A DNA stretch of 64,000 bases from Planctomycetia bacterium (GTDB lineage: Bacteria; Planctomycetota; Phycisphaerae; UBA1845; Fen-1342): positions 310,001 to 374,000 of the forward strand of contig CP054190.1 of the NCBI GenBank assembly GCA_015709575.1, in the 5' to 3' direction. Made by a program: the position numbers and the translations under genes. The notes beneath the pieces were generated by a model. That model saw only the letters and a list, made by a program, of their open reading frames with translations, searched no databases and was not told where the DNA came from. Positions 27,711 to 37,082 of this stretch are shown one piece after another. The stretch's first letter is position 1, and each line of letters begins with the position of its first letter.

Positions 27711-28733
27711 TCAGGGCAGAGCGCCCACGTCCGAGCCGGCCGCCGTTCGCAGCAGCTCATTCCAGCGGTTGAACTCGTCGCGCACTTCCTCCCGTCGCCC
27801 ACGCTTCATGCCGTTGGCGACGTTCGGCCCGGTCGGCGCGTCAAGCAGCTCGCGCAGCGCGCGGTCGGCATCCTCGATCACGTTCTCGGCCGCATCGCGC
27901 GCGGTCACCAGGATCGCCCCGGCATCATCCTTCACGTCGATCAACGGCCGCGCGCCGCTGATGTAGTGCGCGGCCGCGTGACGCAGCATCCTCCCCGCCG
28001 CCAGCGCCGCCTTCTTGCGACCGGCGTCATCCAGATGTGCGCGAACCGCCAGCAGCGCCCGTAACCCGGCCGGATCGGCGGAGTCCCATAGCGGCGAGTT
28101 GGCGTCCAGCCGCGCTGCACGGGCATCCAGGATGTCGGCCAACGCCTCAGCCAGCACGCGCGGCTCGGCCGGCGCGGCGCCGGCGTCGCTGTAGTCCAGC
28201 GCGAGATAGATTGCCTTGAGCGCGCCGTGCGAAGCCTCCGTTCGCCCCGCCTTGCGCAGCGCTGCGACCGCCGTGCCGAAGGCCGGACCGCCTGGGGCCA
28301 GCCGCGCCCGCAGCGAGCGCAAGCCCGCGGCCGCGGCCGCCCGAGCGCCGGCGTCGGGATGTGCGAGCGCCTCGCTCAACAGCGGCGTCAACTCGGCGGC
28401 GGCGCCTTCACCTAGACCCGCGGCAGCCGCCAGCAGCCGCGCCGCGGCCGGCCCGCGCGTCTCGCGCAACCGCGCGCGGGTCTGCTCCAGCAGAATCTGG
28501 GCGTACATCGCGCGGAAGGGATCGGGTCCGTTGAACTCGCTGCGCAGCTCCAGCGCCGCCTGGCCGGCGGTGGCCCCGCTGGTCACGATTGTCTGCACCC
28601 GCCCCTGGATCCAGGTGGCCAGCTTGTCGCGATCGGGAGCGCTGCGAAGTTCGTCCAGCGGGCTTTGTGCAACCGCGGCCGTGGTGACGCACAGGGCGAC
28701 GAATGCGCCCGCAAATCGAACTCGAAAGTGCAT
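27711..28733 (-). CDS. Exported alanine-rich helical-repeat-like protein, unknown function
   Basis: 340 residues from the ATG that directly precedes a signal peptide (FRVRFAGAFVALCVTTAAVA). The mature part is very Ala/Arg/Leu-rich with repeated helix-pair-like blocks, for example HPDAGARAAAAAGLRSLRAR, which recalls HEAT-like repeats. No catalytic motif was found. It is on the same strand as the ECF operon and ends 116 bp before it, so it may share a transcript or only a neighbourhood. Could be a scaffold or binding protein; no function is claimed. Confidence 0.6.
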   Translation of the reverse strand: MHFRVRFAGAFVALCVTTAAVAQSPLDELRSAPDRDKLATWIQGRVQTIVTSGATAGQAALELRSEFNGPDPFRAMYAQILLEQTRARLRETRGPAAARLLAAAAGLGEGAAAELTPLLSEALAHPDAGARAAAAAGLRSLRARLAPGGPAFGTAVAALRKAGRTEASHGALKAIYLALDYSDAGAAPAEPRVLAEALADILDARAARLDANSPLWDSADPAGLRALLAVRAHLDDAGRKKAALAAGRMLRHAAAHYISGARPLIDVKDDAGAILVTARDAAENVIEDADRALRELLDAPTGPNVANGMKRGRREEVRDEFNRWNELLRTAAGSDVGALP

Positions 28734-29027
28734 GGCGAGATCCTGCTGAGTCCCTGTCCGCGAGCGCCCGACCAACGGCATCGCCGCGCGAGGCTCCGCA
28801 CCGCGGAGCGGCATTGTAGCGACTCCGCACCGGGACGGATTTGCGACCGCCGCCGCGCAATCGTCCGGCGCAAAAAAGAGGCACGGCGTGATCCCAGCGA
28901 CGTCACGCCGTGCCGACCCGGCTCGGGCGCTCCGGAGGAGGGCGGAGCGGTCCCGGGCCGAGAGTTCGCAGACTGCCGTTCAACCAGCCGGTCAACTGGC
29001 CGACGATCCGTCGGTCGCCGGCGCCTC

Positions 29028-29393
29028 TCACCCTCCTCGAGCTTTGAACGCCTTGAACGCTTCGCACTGTTCCGGGTCGCTGCAACACACGTCGCGGATG
29101 TGCTCAAAAAACACCTCGCGCGGCAGGTTCACGTCCTTTCGTAGCGAGCAGCGCAGCGCGATCCGCGGCTTGGTCGTGCCCTTGCCGGTCAGCAGCGAGC
29201 GCAGGTACACTTGGCCCTTGCCGGCCGGACACTTCATCTCCCGGTCCATCCGCTGTTGCAGAACCGTCAGGTTCCCGGTTGTTTCCTCCGGCGCCAGCGG
29301 CGGCCCGAAGGCGTCGGCCACCGTTCGCGGCACGGGCGCTGCGCGCGCTCCGGCCGCCGGCGGGTCCGACGACTTTCTCATGAATCCGAACAT
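29028..29393 (-). CDS. Small conserved-looking protein of unknown function
   Basis: 121 residues from ATG 29391-29393, chosen because GGGAG lies 6 nt upstream; the frame is open earlier, but that part overlaps a terminator. The C-terminal half has RIALRCSLRKDV, EVFFEHIRDVCCSD and PEQCEAFKAF. Four Cys in total, including an adjacent pair, could bind metal or form a redox site. The N-terminus is Pro/Ala-rich. No known family is recognised. The gene stands alone, with an intrinsic terminator just upstream on the same strand. Confidence 0.55.
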   Translation of the reverse strand: MFGFMRKSSDPPAAGARAAPVPRTVADAFGPPLAPEETTGNLTVLQQRMDREMKCPAGKGQVYLRSLLTGKGTTKPRIALRCSLRKDVNLPREVFFEHIRDVCCSDPEQCEAFKAFKARGG

Positions 29394-29828
29394 CGCGATC
29401 TCCCAGGACGCACGAAAAAAAAGTCGGGCGAAAGATCGCCCGGATAAGGACAAGTCGCCACGGCGGACAGCTTCTGCCCGCCGTGGCATCGGAGCGCGCA
29501 GGCGGTTCGACAGCTGCATGGTGAGCGGCCAGGCGCAGCGCGAGCCCGCCGGCGAGGCGCACACATCCCAGCGCGCGGCCCCAACGTCCGCGCGCAGCAT
29601 GAGCAGCCGCGCTAGCGCGTCAAATTTTCATATGGGTAGATGTCGCGGCGGGCGGGTCTGAATCGGATGAAAGCGGATTACAGTCAGAAAAATCCGAATA
29701 AGACTATGAGAGCAATCGATATAAATGATCGACGCCGCTCGCCTGTTCTGATACTACCCTGCCCCACGTGAGAATCAAACCGCTATTTCGGGTCCCACGC
29801 GCCCGCCGCGCATGGTCCGGATAACCCG
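29394..29828. other. Structured intergenic region, possible small RNA or long leader
   Basis: 435 bp without a convincing gene. Reading the minus strand from right to left: an AT-richer stretch around 29690-29740, then a GC-rich region, then a 9-bp stem (CCACGGCGG at 29458-29466 with CCGCCGTGG), then a 7-bp stem followed by T8. The last hairpin is a clear terminator. Its distance from galE (stop at 29829) leaves room for an independent transcript of about 150-250 nt. No known RNA family is recognised. Confidence 0.35.
29415..29442 (-). terminator. Intrinsic terminator, minus strand
   Basis: Stem CGGGCGA/TCGCCCG (29425-29431 with 29436-29442, loop of 4). On the minus strand it is followed by two bases and a run of eight T (29415-29422). 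It ends a leftward transcript coming from the galE side and lies only about 20 bp before the start codon of the small protein gene. Confidence 0.75.
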
Positions 29829-30821
29829 TCAGCCGCCCTTCGCGTATCCCTGTGGGTGGGCCTGATGCCAGCGCCACGCCGACGCAACCACCTCCTGCAG
29901 GTCGGTCCATCGAGGGGCCCAGCCCAGCCGCTCGCGAACGCGCCGCGGATCCGCGTACAGCGCCGGCGGATCGCCGGGCCGGCGAGCAACCACCTTCGCC
30001 GGAATCGCGTGACCGGTTGCGGAACGCGCTGCCTTAATCACCGCCAGCACCGAGTGCCCGATGCCGGTGCCGACGTTCAGAAACTCCGCCCGCCCCGGCT
30101 CAATCGCCCCGACCGCCGCCACGTGCGCCGCGGCCAGATCCTCGACGTGAATGTAGTCGCGGATGCACGTGCCGTCCGGCGTGGGGTAGTCGTCTCCCAG
30201 GATGGCGATTTCGGAGCGCTGGCCCAGGGCCACTTGCAGTATCAGCGGGATCAGGTGCGTCTCCGGCTGATGCCCTTCGCCGATCGTGCCGTCGGCCGCC
30301 GCTCCGCTGGCGTTGAAATAGCGCAGCGATATTGAGCCAAGCCCCCACGCGGCGGCGCAGTCGGCCAGCAGCCATTCGACCGCCAGCTTGGTCTCGCCGT
30401 AGGGGCTGATCGGGGCCCGCGGCATGTCCTCGACCAGCGGCAACCGCTCCGGCGGGCGGTACACGGCGCAGGTGCTGGAAAACACCATTCGGCGTACGCC
30501 CGCTTCCTGCACGGCCTCGAGCAAGTTCATTGAGCTGAGCACATTGGCGCGATAATAGAGCAGCGGCTGCTGCACGGATTCGCCGACGTTGATCAGCCCG
30601 GCAAAGTGCAGCACCGCCTCCGGTGCGGCCCGCTGCAGCGCCGTGCGGATGGCGACCGGATCGAGCAGGTCGCCCACCACCAGTTCAGCGCGCGGATCGA
30701 CTGCGGCACGATGGCCGTTGACGAGATTGTCGAACACGGTGACGGCGTGTCCGGCTGCCAGCAGCGCCCGCACGCAGTGACTGCCGACATAGCCTGCCCC
30801 GCCGGTGACAAAGACGCGCAT
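29829..30821 (-). CDS. galE: UDP-glucose 4-epimerase
   Basis: 330 residues, normal length. Interconverts UDP-glucose and UDP-galactose using bound NAD+. The N-terminal GGAGYVGSH is the Rossmann glycine motif. LHFAGLINVGESVQQPL and the Ser/Thr pair in VFSSTCAVY are in place, and YGETK supplies the catalytic Tyr and Lys. The usual small residue after the active-site VY is replaced by RPPERLP, a minor variation. NVGTGIGHSVL is a conserved late block. Divergent from mutS. It probably supplies UDP-galactose for the surface-glycan enzymes found elsewhere in the window. Confidence 0.93.
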   Translation of the reverse strand: MRVFVTGGAGYVGSHCVRALLAAGHAVTVFDNLVNGHRAAVDPRAELVVGDLLDPVAIRTALQRAAPEAVLHFAGLINVGESVQQPLLYYRANVLSSMNLLEAVQEAGVRRMVFSSTCAVYRPPERLPLVEDMPRAPISPYGETKLAVEWLLADCAAAWGLGSISLRYFNASGAAADGTIGEGHQPETHLIPLILQVALGQRSEIAILGDDYPTPDGTCIRDYIHVEDLAAAHVAAVGAIEPGRAEFLNVGTGIGHSVLAVIKAARSATGHAIPAKVVARRPGDPPALYADPRRVRERLGWAPRWTDLQEVVASAWRWHQAHPQGYAKGG

Positions 30822-30952
30822 GGGGGATTCCTGGGTGCGGAGTCGCGCCCTGTCGCGCCGCCGCCGCCCGGATCATCGCGGACGCCGCGCCGCCGTCAAG
30901 CGCCCTTCATCCGGGATTGAGGGGCGCGCTTCGCCGGGCTACTCTCTGCACT

Positions 30953-33847
30953 GTGGGTTCAGAGGCCGACTATCCCGTCGCGAATACACCACCCGCCGAT
31001 CCGGCGCTTCCCGCCGGCGCCGCGCCGGATGCGAGCCAGGCGCCCCCGGCAACCGCGAACTCGCAGTCCGTGCCGCCGCCGCTACCGGAGCGGCTGATCC
31101 CCGAGCCGCCGGCGGTGAGCCGTCGCCGCAAGGTCGGCGCGAAACGCAAAGCGGGAACCGGGCCGGATGCCGCGTCCGTTCCCGACGACGGACTCACGCC
31201 CGCGATGCGCCAATGGCACGAGCAGAAGCGAATTGCCGGTGATGCGATTCTGCTTTTCCGCATGGGGGACTTCTACGAGCTGTTTCACGGCGACGCCGAA
31301 CTGGGAGCGCGGGTGTTGGGTCTGACCCTCACCAGCCGCGACGGCGGAGAAACGCCGCTGGCCGGAATTCCGTATCACGCGCTGCCGAGCTATCTCGCGA
31401 AGCTGGTCGCCGCCGGACATCGCGTCGCGATCAGCGAACAGGTTGAGGACGCCCGCCAGGCGAAGGGCGTGATCCGCCGCCAGATCGTGCGGGTCGTGAC
31501 GCCGGGCACGCTGACCGAGGATGCGCTGCTGCGCGGCGACGAGAGCAACGTGCTGGCGGCCGCGTTTATCGACGGGCCATCCGCCGGCCTGGCGGCGCTG
31601 GAACTGTCGACCGGCGAGATGTGGGTGCAGGTCTGTCCGCGGGCACAGTTGGCGGCGGAACTGGGGCGGCTCGATCCGGCCGAGGTGCTGCTGGCGGATG
31701 AAGCGCCCGGCGAGCGCCTTGCGCTGGAAGACGCGCTGCACGAGCAATTCGACGCGGTCCTGACCTATCGCGCCGCGGCGGATTTTTCAGTGTCGCGCGC
31801 CGCCGAGCGCCTGTCGGCGCAGTTCGAAACCCGCGGGCTGGAGGGATTCGGCTTCGACCGCATGGACGCCTCGTTGCAGGCCGCCGGCGCCCTGCTGGCC
31901 TATGCCAATGAGACGCAGCGCTGTGACCCGCGACACATTCGCCCTCCGCGACGACGCGGCGCGGAGGAGTTTCTCGGGCTGGACCCCGCGACGCTGCGGT
32001 CGCTGGAAATCGAGCGGACCCTCCGCAGCGGCCAGCGCGAAGGCTCGCTGCTGGCGGCGGTGGACGGCACGCGCAACCCGATGGGGGCGCGCCTGCTGCG
32101 CGAGTGGCTGTGCTACCCGCTCCGCGACCTGTCGGCCATCCGTTCGCGCCAGCGGGCGGTGGCGGCGCTGCGCGCCGATCCCGGCCGGCGCAGCGCCATC
32201 CGCGAGGCGCTGCTGCACGTCGGCGACCTGTCGCGCATCATCGGCCGCGTCGGCGTCGGGCGCTGCACACCACGCGATCTGCGCTCGCTCGCAAACGGCC
32301 TGCGCCGCCTGGCTCCACTGCGCGAGCTGCTCAACCAATCGGGCTGCGACGACCTGGACGCGCTGCGCGACGAGCTGGCCGGGCTGGAGGAGCAAACCGC
32401 CGCGCTCGATCGGGCTTTGCGTCCGGACGCCCCCATCACCATGCGCGACGGCGGCATCTTCGCCGATGGCTATCACGCCGAGCTGGACCGCCTGCGCGTG
32501 ATCGCCCGCGACGGGCAGCGCTGGCTGGCCGAGTATCAGCAGGCCCAGCAGCGCCGCACCGGCATCCCCACGCTCAAGGTCGCCTTCAACAAGGTCTTCG
32601 GCTACTACATCGAGGTGACGCAGACGCACGCATCCCGCGTCCCGGATGACTACACCCGCCGCCAGACCGTCAAGAACGCCGAGCGCTACATTACCGCCGA
32701 GCTGCAGCGCTTCGAGACCGACGTGCTGACCGCCGACGCACGCGCCCGCGAGCTTGAATATGAGCTGTTTTGCCAGGTGCGCGACGGCCTGCTGCCGTGG
32801 ATGGAGCGGCTGGCCGCGGCCGCCTCCGCCATCGCGCGGCTCGACGTGCTGACCGGCTGGGCGGAACTGAGCGTCCGCCGCGGCTACTGCACGCCCGAGT
32901 TTACCGACGACCCGCGACTGGAGATCCTCGAAGGCCGGCATCCGGTCGTGGAAGCGGTCGGCGCGAGTGGCTCGTTCGTTCCGAATGACACGCGACTCGC
33001 CGCCCGCGACAGCGCGGAGCAGAAATCCGCCGTGACAACGCCCTCCGACGGCGGTCCCGCCCCCACGCTGGCGCTGATCACCGGCCCGAACATGGCCGGA
33101 AAGAGCACCTATATCCGGCAAGTCGCGCTGCTGACGCTGCTGGCGCACTGCGGCTGCGACGTGCCGGCCCGGCGCATGGCGCTGGGCGCGGTCGATCGCA
33201 TCTTCACGCGCGTCGGCGCGGCCGATGAGCTGGCCCGTGGACAATCGACGTTCATGGTGGAGATGATCGAAACCGCCAATATCCTTCACAACGCCACGCC
33301 CCGCAGCCTGGTGATTCTCGACGAGGTGGGGCGCGGCACCAGCACCTTCGACGGCCTGGCGCTGGCATGGGCGATTACCGAGCACCTGGCGGCGCGGGTC
33401 GGCTGCCGCACGCTGTTCGCCACCCACTACCACGAGATCACCGAGCTGGCCGAGCTGATCGACGGTATCGAGAACTTCAACGTCGCAGTCCGCGAATCGG
33501 ATGAGGCGGTCGTATTCCTGCATCGCATTCTGCCCGGGGCCGCCAACCGCAGCTTCGGCCTGCACGTTGCGAAGATCGCCGGTGTGCCGCGCGACGTGCT
33601 GGAGCGCGCCAACGCCGTGCTGAACGACCTCGAGCGGCACTTCTCGCGCGAAGCGCAGCGGCCCGTGCTGGCCGCCGCGCAGCGCCGCCGAACGCGCCAG
33701 TTGCGCCTCTTCGAGGAACCGGAGGAGGTCGTCATCCGCGAGCTGCGCGGCAGCGCAGCGCTCGCGCTGGACGGCCCGGCGGCGCAGCGGCTGATCGAAA
33801 GCTGGCGAAAAGTGCTGGATCCGCCGGCCGGCCCGATCGGCCGATGA
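30953..33847 (+). CDS. mutS: DNA mismatch repair protein MutS
   Basis: About 964 residues if GTG 30953 is the start; a TTG at 30917 is also in frame, and neither has a clear ribosome binding site. Binds mismatches and small loops and recruits MutL. The mismatch-binding domain contains GDFYELFHGD (Phe-x-Glu, about 105-110). The ATPase has Walker A GPNMAGKSTYIRQ (about 710) and LVILDEVGRGTSTFDGLAL (about 788). The helix-turn-helix dimer region follows (NRSFGLHVAKIAGVP). An unusual poorly structured N-terminal extension of about 80 residues, rich in Pro and Ala, precedes the first domain. Divergent from galE. Confidence 0.96.
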   Translation: MGSEADYPVANTPPADPALPAGAAPDASQAPPATANSQSVPPPLPERLIPEPPAVSRRRKVGAKRKAGTGPDAASVPDDGLTPAMRQWHEQKRIAGDAILLFRMGDFYELFHGDAELGARVLGLTLTSRDGGETPLAGIPYHALPSYLAKLVAAGHRVAISEQVEDARQAKGVIRRQIVRVVTPGTLTEDALLRGDESNVLAAAFIDGPSAGLAALELSTGEMWVQVCPRAQLAAELGRLDPAEVLLADEAPGERLALEDALHEQFDAVLTYRAAADFSVSRAAERLSAQFETRGLEGFGFDRMDASLQAAGALLAYANETQRCDPRHIRPPRRRGAEEFLGLDPATLRSLEIERTLRSGQREGSLLAAVDGTRNPMGARLLREWLCYPLRDLSAIRSRQRAVAALRADPGRRSAIREALLHVGDLSRIIGRVGVGRCTPRDLRSLANGLRRLAPLRELLNQSGCDDLDALRDELAGLEEQTAALDRALRPDAPITMRDGGIFADGYHAELDRLRVIARDGQRWLAEYQQAQQRRTGIPTLKVAFNKVFGYYIEVTQTHASRVPDDYTRRQTVKNAERYITAELQRFETDVLTADARARELEYELFCQVRDGLLPWMERLAAAASAIARLDVLTGWAELSVRRGYCTPEFTDDPRLEILEGRHPVVEAVGASGSFVPNDTRLAARDSAEQKSAVTTPSDGGPAPTLALITGPNMAGKSTYIRQVALLTLLAHCGCDVPARRMALGAVDRIFTRVGAADELARGQSTFMVEMIETANILHNATPRSLVILDEVGRGTSTFDGLALAWAITEHLAARVGCRTLFATHYHEITELAELIDGIENFNVAVRESDEAVVFLHRILPGAANRSFGLHVAKIAGVPRDVLERANAVLNDLERHFSREAQRPVLAAAQRRRTRQLRLFEEPEEVVIRELRGSAALALDGPAAQRLIESWRKVLDPPAGPIGR

Positions 33848-33900
33848 AATCGCACGGCCGGAGCTTCGCGCCGAGCGGCCGCCGCGGCGGCTGCGCTCGG

Positions 33901-33906
33901 TATACT
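33901..33906 (+). promoter_or_regulatory. Candidate -10 element upstream of glyS
   Basis: TATACT stands alone in very GC-rich sequence about 40 bp before the glycyl-tRNA synthetase start. No good -35 is visible at the right distance. Confidence 0.25.
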
Positions 33907-33947
33907 TCGCCCCTCGTACCAGCCCGAACCTGTTGGAGAGCCTGACG

Positions 33948-35411
33948 ATGGCCGATGCGGCGCGGATGGAAAAGATCGTTTCGCTGGCGAAGCGCCGTGG
34001 CTTTGTCTACCCGTCGAGCGAGATATACGGCGGCATCGGCGGATTCTGGGACTATGGTCCGCTGGGCGTCGAGCTGAAGCGCAATATCAAGGCCGCCTGG
34101 TGGCAGGACCACGTCGTCAATCCGCCCGACGGGCCGGACGGTCAGCCGATCGAGATGGTCGGCGTGGACTGCACGATCATCATGAACCCGCGCGTGTGGG
34201 TGGCCAGCGGGCACGCGGGCGGATTTTCCGATCCGATGGTGACGTGCAAAACGGAGGGCTGCCGCAAGCTCTACCGCGCCGACCAGTTGCAGAGCAGCGA
34301 GTGCGGACTGCGGCCCAGCAAGTGCCCGGGGGCGCACGACAAGTGCGACCTGACCGAGCCGCGCAGCTTCAACCTGATGTTCGAGACCTACGTCGGCGCG
34401 CTGCAGGACGAATCCTCCAAGGCCTATCTGCGCCCCGAGACGGCCCAGGGCATCTTCGTCAATTACAAGAACGTGCTGGACACTTCGCGCGTCAAGGTGC
34501 CCTTCGGCATCGCCCAGATCGGCAAGGCCTTCCGCAACGAGATCAACCCGCGCAACTTCACCTTCCGTTCGCGTGAGTTCGAGCAGATGGAGATCGAGTT
34601 CTTCTGCCGCGACGAGGACTCGATGAAGTGGTACGAGTTCTGGCGGAATCACCGCTATCGCTGGTACGTCGGGCTGGGTCTGCAGAGCGAGAAGCTGCGT
34701 TTGCGCGACCAGGCCAGCGACGAGTTGGCGCACTACTCCCGCGCCTGCGCCGACATCGAGTACCGCTTCCCCTTCTCGGACGACTTCCAGGAACTGGAGG
34801 GCTGCGCGCACCGCGGCTGCTTCGACCTGGCGCAGCACCAGCAGCACAGCGGCGCCGACCTCAGCTACTTCGACGAGGGCGCCTGGGCGAAATTTCTGGC
34901 GGAGCGCAAGGCCGCCGGTGAGCCGGAGCTGACCAAGGAGCAGAAGAGCGCGCTGGGCGCCAAGCCGCCCTATCGGTTCCTGCCGACGGTGATCGAGCCG
35001 TCCGCGGGCGCCGACCGTGCCACGCTGGCCTTTCTGTGCGAGGCCTACCACGAGGACAGCGCCCCCAACGACAAGGGGCAGATGGAGACGCGCGTGGTGA
35101 TGCGCTTCCACCCGCGCCTCGCGCCGGTCAAGGCCGCCTTCTTCCCGCTGGTCAATAAGGAGGGCATGCCCGAGATCGCCGACGCGCTGCATCGCGCCGC
35201 CCGCCGTCACTTCAACACCGTGTACGACGACGGCGGCGCGATTGGTCGGCGCTACCGCCGTCAGGATGAGGCCGGTACGCCCTTCTGCATCACCGTCGAC
35301 GGCGAGACGCTCCGCGACGGCACGGTGACCATCCGCGAACGCGACTCGCTGGCGCAGGTGCGCGTCGCGAAGGACCAGGTTGTCGAGTGGCTGCGCGAAC
35401 GAATCGCGTAG
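33948..35411 (+). CDS. glyS: Glycyl-tRNA synthetase (single-chain, dimeric type)
   Basis: 487 residues from ATG 33948, with GGAG 9 nt upstream; a TTG 15 nt earlier is less likely. Class II synthetase that charges tRNA-Gly. YGGIGGFWDYGPLGVELK is motif 1 with the family N-terminal signature. YLRPETAQGIF and the IGKAFRNEINPRNFTFR block form motif 2. A later Arg-containing motif near the C-terminus completes the site. The anticodon-binding domain is shortened compared with some bacterial members. Cys residues in CKTEGCRKLY and KCPGAHDKC may bind zinc. The gene sits between mutS and a GNAT with short gaps. Confidence 0.93.
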   Translation: MADAARMEKIVSLAKRRGFVYPSSEIYGGIGGFWDYGPLGVELKRNIKAAWWQDHVVNPPDGPDGQPIEMVGVDCTIIMNPRVWVASGHAGGFSDPMVTCKTEGCRKLYRADQLQSSECGLRPSKCPGAHDKCDLTEPRSFNLMFETYVGALQDESSKAYLRPETAQGIFVNYKNVLDTSRVKVPFGIAQIGKAFRNEINPRNFTFRSREFEQMEIEFFCRDEDSMKWYEFWRNHRYRWYVGLGLQSEKLRLRDQASDELAHYSRACADIEYRFPFSDDFQELEGCAHRGCFDLAQHQQHSGADLSYFDEGAWAKFLAERKAAGEPELTKEQKSALGAKPPYRFLPTVIEPSAGADRATLAFLCEAYHEDSAPNDKGQMETRVVMRFHPRLAPVKAAFFPLVNKEGMPEIADALHRAARRHFNTVYDDGGAIGRRYRRQDEAGTPFCITVDGETLRDGTVTIRERDSLAQVRVAKDQVVEWLRERIA

Positions 35412-35432
35412 CGGCGCCCTCGGAGTTGCGTC

Positions 35433-35954
35433 ATGGCCGAGGTTCTCCGCACGCCGCGCTTGATCCTGCGCGAGTTGACCGGCAGCGACCTCGATTTTCT
35501 GACCGAAATGCTCGGTGACCCCGTCGTCATGCGCTTCTGGCCGGGGCCGCTGGATCGCGCCGGAGCGGCCCGCTGGCTGGCCGATCACCAATCCCGCTAC
35601 GGCCGCGACGGGTTCGGCTACTGGCTGACGATCGATCGTGAGAACGGCCGCCCGATCGGGCAGGCCGGGCTGTTGTGGATGGAGATCGACGGCGCCGGCG
35701 AAGCGGGGATCGGCTACATGCTCATGCCGTCGCACCACGGCCGCGGCCTGGCACTCGAAGCGGCGCGCGGCGTGATCGGCTGGGCTCGCGAGCGCGGCAT
35801 CGACTCACCGAGTTGCCTGGTGCGCCCGGAAAACGTCGCGTCGCTGCGGGTCGCGATCCGGGCGGGCTATCTGCCGCTGCGGATGGTGCAGTACAAGGGC
35901 TTCACGCATCTGTACCTCTCCCTGACTCCCGGGCATGGATCGGCCGTCACGTGA
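35433..35954 (+). CDS. GNAT-family N-acetyltransferase (RimJ/RimL-like)
   Basis: 173 residues. RTPRLILREL opens the typical RimJ/RimL-like GNAT fold. EAGIGYMLMPSHHGRGLALE carries the acetyl-CoA pyrophosphate loop (Q/RxxGxG-like, here HHGRGLA). RPENVASLRVAIRAGY is motif B. It transfers acetyl from acetyl-CoA to an amine; the target (protein N-terminus, small molecule or antibiotic) is unknown. It starts 21 bp after glyS and may be translated from the same mRNA. Confidence 0.85.
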   Translation: MAEVLRTPRLILRELTGSDLDFLTEMLGDPVVMRFWPGPLDRAGAARWLADHQSRYGRDGFGYWLTIDRENGRPIGQAGLLWMEIDGAGEAGIGYMLMPSHHGRGLALEAARGVIGWARERGIDSPSCLVRPENVASLRVAIRAGYLPLRMVQYKGFTHLYLSLTPGHGSAVT

Positions 35955-36017
35955 TCAGCCGCGCCTCGGGCCACCACCGGGGCGCGCTGCGCTCGTCGCA
36001 CGTCCCTTCATCGCGCT

Positions 36018-36698
36018 TCACTCCGCGCTCGGCGCAGCCACCGTTGTCGAACCGCCGGCCGCTTCCGCTGCGGCCCGCCGCGCCTTGATCTGCTCGGCCG
36101 TGCTCAGCGGCGTGAACCACGCCGGCAGTATCAGCAGCGCAAGCAATGACAACGCGATGGTGATGATCGCCGAGATGCCGATCCACTTCCGCGCCGAGGC
36201 GGACACCCACCCGAACGGCCGGTGAATCGCGGCCAGCGCCGCGTCTGCGGCGACATACAGCCGGCCGTGCGCCACCAGCGCAGCCGCGACCGATCCCCCC
36301 GACCCGGACGCCGAATCCGTGGTCGCCGCGTCAGACTCCGCCGCTTTCCCGGCCGCCTCGTCACCCGCAGCGGGCGGCGTTGCCGCGCTCGCGCTGCCCC
36401 CCGCAGCGGCCGCGCCTGCCGCGGGCGTGCCGGACCGGACGCTGAATTTTCGCGGAGCCGCGTCCGGGCGAACCGCGTCGCCGCGCAGCGCATCCTGCTG
36501 CTGCGGCACCACGATCGGCACCGCGGCCGGACCGGTTGTCTTGAGCGGACGATCCGCCGAGTCATCTTCAGCGGCCGATGTGTCGCCCTCACCGAGATCG
36601 GGCAGACCGCTGCCGACCGCCTCGGCCTGCGCGGCCTGAAGCTCTTCGTCCGTCACCAGCGGCGTCGTGCTCTCGCTCACGTCGGATTCCCCGGTCAC
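36018..36698 (-). CDS. Single-pass membrane protein with Ala/Ser-rich N-terminus, unknown function
   Basis: 226 residues from GTG 36696-36698. The first about 140 residues are acidic, then Ala/Gly/Ser-rich and probably disordered. A hydrophobic helix (GISAIITIALSLLALLILP, about 175-195) is followed by a short Ala-rich tail. No family is recognised. The topology suggests a cytoplasmic disordered arm on an inner-membrane anchor. It converges on the GNAT gene. Confidence 0.5.
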   Translation of the reverse strand: MTGESDVSESTTPLVTDEELQAAQAEAVGSGLPDLGEGDTSAAEDDSADRPLKTTGPAAVPIVVPQQQDALRGDAVRPDAAPRKFSVRSGTPAAGAAAAGGSASAATPPAAGDEAAGKAAESDAATTDSASGSGGSVAAALVAHGRLYVAADAALAAIHRPFGWVSASARKWIGISAIITIALSLLALLILPAWFTPLSTAEQIKARRAAAEAAGGSTTVAAPSAE

Positions 36699-37082
36699 TC
36701 GATGCGTTCAGGCTGATTCGGGCGTGTGTCCGCGACCGGTCCGAACCGGCAGCTCGAATCCCACGCCCGCCTGTGACGATCCGCGCACCCGCTCGGCGCG
36801 CAGCATCGGCGCAGCAGTGCATCGGCAGGTCGGGCGACCCGCTGAAGCCTGTGGATTCCGGCGCGCGCTGCCCTGTCGTCACGCGTGACGGAATGCCGCC
36901 GATTAACGCGAAACGATGTCCAATCGCGCGTTATCAAACCGGACGCCGTTCGTCCGAGATTTCGGCGCTACAGCGATCGGTCCGAGTTGCCGAAACGGCG
37001 CCCGGTATCGAATACTTCCAGGATGAGGGGGCGCGCCGCAGCGCGCCGGCGGCGCGGTTTCCCTGCGCCAAGAGGGGGTGCG
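36699..37082. other. Intergenic region, nothing specific seen
   Basis: 384 bp between divergent starts. The frame of the matrixin gene is open back to 36885, but that part has no signal peptide or domain character and is basic, so I treat it as untranslated. No clear promoter pair, hairpin or RNA gene. Confidence 0.4.

Noticed and set aside
31787-35738. Two long minus-strand frames opposite mutS and glyS
   Set aside because: Both genes on the plus strand are secure. The antisense frames have no recognisable features.
36885-37082. N-terminal extension of the matrixin gene back to 36885
   Set aside because: The extra 66 residues are basic and featureless and would bury the export signal. ATG 37083 has a G-rich ribosome site.
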